A stretch of DNA of 6,917 bases from Syntrophomonadaceae bacterium (GTDB taxonomy: Bacteria; Bacillota; Syntrophomonadia; Syntrophomonadales; Syntrophomonadaceae), in contig JAISDD010000210.1 in assembly GCA_031265005.1 (NCBI GenBank), positions 1 to 6,917 on the forward strand, in the 5' to 3' direction. The first letter of the stretch is position 1; every line of letters begins with the position of its first letter. Position numbers and translations under genes: made by a program. Below, piece by piece: positions 6,492-6,917 of the stretch. The notes below the pieces were generated by a model, which was not told where the DNA came from, made no database searches, and saw nothing but the letters and a program-made list of their open reading frames with translations.

Positions 6492-6562
6492 TTAATAGAG
6501 AATAGTATAACATTGAAACAATCCGCGTTTTTATTGCTGCGGCCCAACGTAAAGCATTGAGC

Positions 6563-6594
6563 TTGACAGAAAAGAAACAGCCGGGCTTTATTAT
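6563..6594 (+). promoter_or_regulatory. Possible promoter of the MocR-like gene
   Basis: TTGACA (6563-6568) is a perfect -35 hexamer, and TATTAT (6589-6594) is a five-of-six match to the -10 hexamer. The spacing is 20 bases, longer than the usual 16-18, and no better -10 lies at 17 bases. Its place 37 bases before the GTG start is suitable. Confidence 0.3.
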
Positions 6595-6617
6595 TTATCG
6601 GCGGGGTATTTTGAAAA

Positions 6618-6623
6618 AGGGAG
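6618..6623 (+). promoter_or_regulatory. Ribosome binding site of the MocR-like gene (supports a GTG start)
   Basis: AGGGAG lies 7 bases before GTG at 6631. No in-frame ATG is available nearby upstream, and the frame's homology begins right at this GTG, so the GTG is the likely start. Confidence 0.75.
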
Positions 6624-6630
6624 TGGTCTT

Positions 6631-6917
6631 GTGCTGTATCTGAACGTTAGGGACAAACAGCCTTTGTATGAACAGTTATATGAAAATATAAAAGGAGATA
6701 TAATATCCGGGCGGCTTCCCAAGAACGCGGTATTGAAATCGCTGAGAGTTATGGGCAATGAGCTTAACGTGAGCAGAAACACAGTAGACCGCGCTTACCA
6801 GCAATTGATAGCCGAAGGCTATATCCGCTCCCTCCAGGGAGCCGGATATTTTGTGGAGGATATTGATAATGATTGTTTTTGCGACCCTTATCCGTATAAA
6901 CAACGTACTCCGGAAAT
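6631..6917 (+). CDS. GntR-family transcription regulator, probably MocR/PdxR-like (5' part; 3' end outside window)
   Basis: The 95 residues visible form the winged helix-turn-helix of a GntR-family DNA-binding regulator. The N-terminus LYLNVRDKQPLYEQLYENIKGDIISGRLP is the typical GntR opening. The recognition-helix segment NVSRNTVDRAYQQLIAEGYI (about residues 56-75) and the wing LQGAGYFVEDI follow. PLYEQLYENIK at the start and AYQQLIAEGYIRSLQGAGYF resemble the MocR subfamily, in which this domain is joined by a linker to a large aminotransferase-like domain binding PLP. That domain would lie beyond the window, so the subfamily is inferred, and a short YtrA-type GntR protein remains possible. 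One deviation is ALKSLR-like sequence (VLKSLRVMG) where KLPSxR is usual. The target genes cannot be read from this window. Confidence 0.85.
   Translation, partial: MLYLNVRDKQPLYEQLYENIKGDIISGRLPKNAVLKSLRVMGNELNVSRNTVDRAYQQLIAEGYIRSLQGAGYFVEDIDNDCFCDPYPYKQRTPE

Larger units (their letters stand above)
6311..6630. other. Gene-free region with dense inverted repeats, upstream of the MocR-like gene
   Basis: No convincing gene lies in this 320-base stretch. From left to right it holds a G+C-rich palindrome CGCCGGCG (6332-6339) in otherwise A+T-rich DNA, two long interleaved inverted repeats (6348-6437), a 14-bp hairpin with structured loop (6445-6491), a small CCGC/GCGG inverted repeat (6523-6526 with 6539-6542), a consensus TTGACA (6563-6568), and the ribosome binding site of the next gene (6618-6623). 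I recognise no known riboswitch, T-box, 6S, SRP or tmRNA signature. Confidence 0.6.

Noticed and set aside
6446..6543. Second partners for the repeat arms: AATCCGC at 6520-6526 repeats part of A, and CTGCGGC at 6537-6543 could pair with GCCGCAG of hairpin C, suggesting a further alternative fold.
   Set aside because: Matches of seven bases within about 200 bases are close to what chance gives, so no separate claim is made.
6311..6630. CRISPR array or tRNA gene in the gene-free region.
   Set aside because: There are no regularly spaced direct repeats and no cloverleaf or GTTC-type TPsiC signature; the repeats seen are inverted.

Overview
The window looks like chromosomal DNA of a Bacillota bacterium, most likely from Clostridia or Negativicutes. 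The reasons are a PolC-type DNA polymerase III (a family found mainly in Bacillota and a few relatives), strong AGGAGG-like ribosome binding sites before most genes, moderately A+T-rich DNA, and a soluble FIST protein beside a soluble hybrid histidine kinase. The species cannot be named from this sequence. All genes lie on the + strand.

Layout. Positions 1-1613 hold the 3' part of polC, whose 5' part lies outside the window. A corrinoid adenosyltransferase gene of the CobA/CobO/BtuR family follows 29 bases later (1643-2194). An A+T-rich gap (2195-2399) contains only weak signals: a small hairpin, a palindrome and a possible -10 box. Then comes a compact three-gene unit: a two-domain FIST sensor protein (2400-3569), a cytoplasmic coiled coil-PAS-HisKA-HATPase-REC-REC hybrid kinase (3600-5759), and a small hotdog-fold protein of the DUF4442/PaaI-like type (5787-6209). 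The spacings are 30 and 27 bases and each gene has its own good ribosome binding site. A perfect 20-bp hairpin (6268-6310) closes the unit. After about 320 further bases without a gene, the 5' end of a GntR-family regulator, probably of the MocR subfamily, starts at a GTG codon (6631) and runs off the window.

How the genes may work together. PolC and the adenosyltransferase are housekeeping and cofactor genes with no clear functional tie. The FIST-kinase-hotdog unit reads as an intracellular signalling module. FIST domains are predicted small-ligand sensors, the kinase has no membrane segment, and both receivers keep their phosphorylation residues. No histidine phosphotransfer domain or separate output regulator is present, so the output must act through a partner elsewhere. 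The role of the hotdog protein in this unit is unknown.

The least explained stretch is 6331-6543. It contains two long interleaved inverted repeats in A-B-A'-B' order, a further 14-bp hairpin, and C4/G4-cored sites that resemble CsoR/CstR-type operators. It could be a structured RNA, a cluster of operator sites, or a small mobile-element relic. I could not assign it to a known class by reading.
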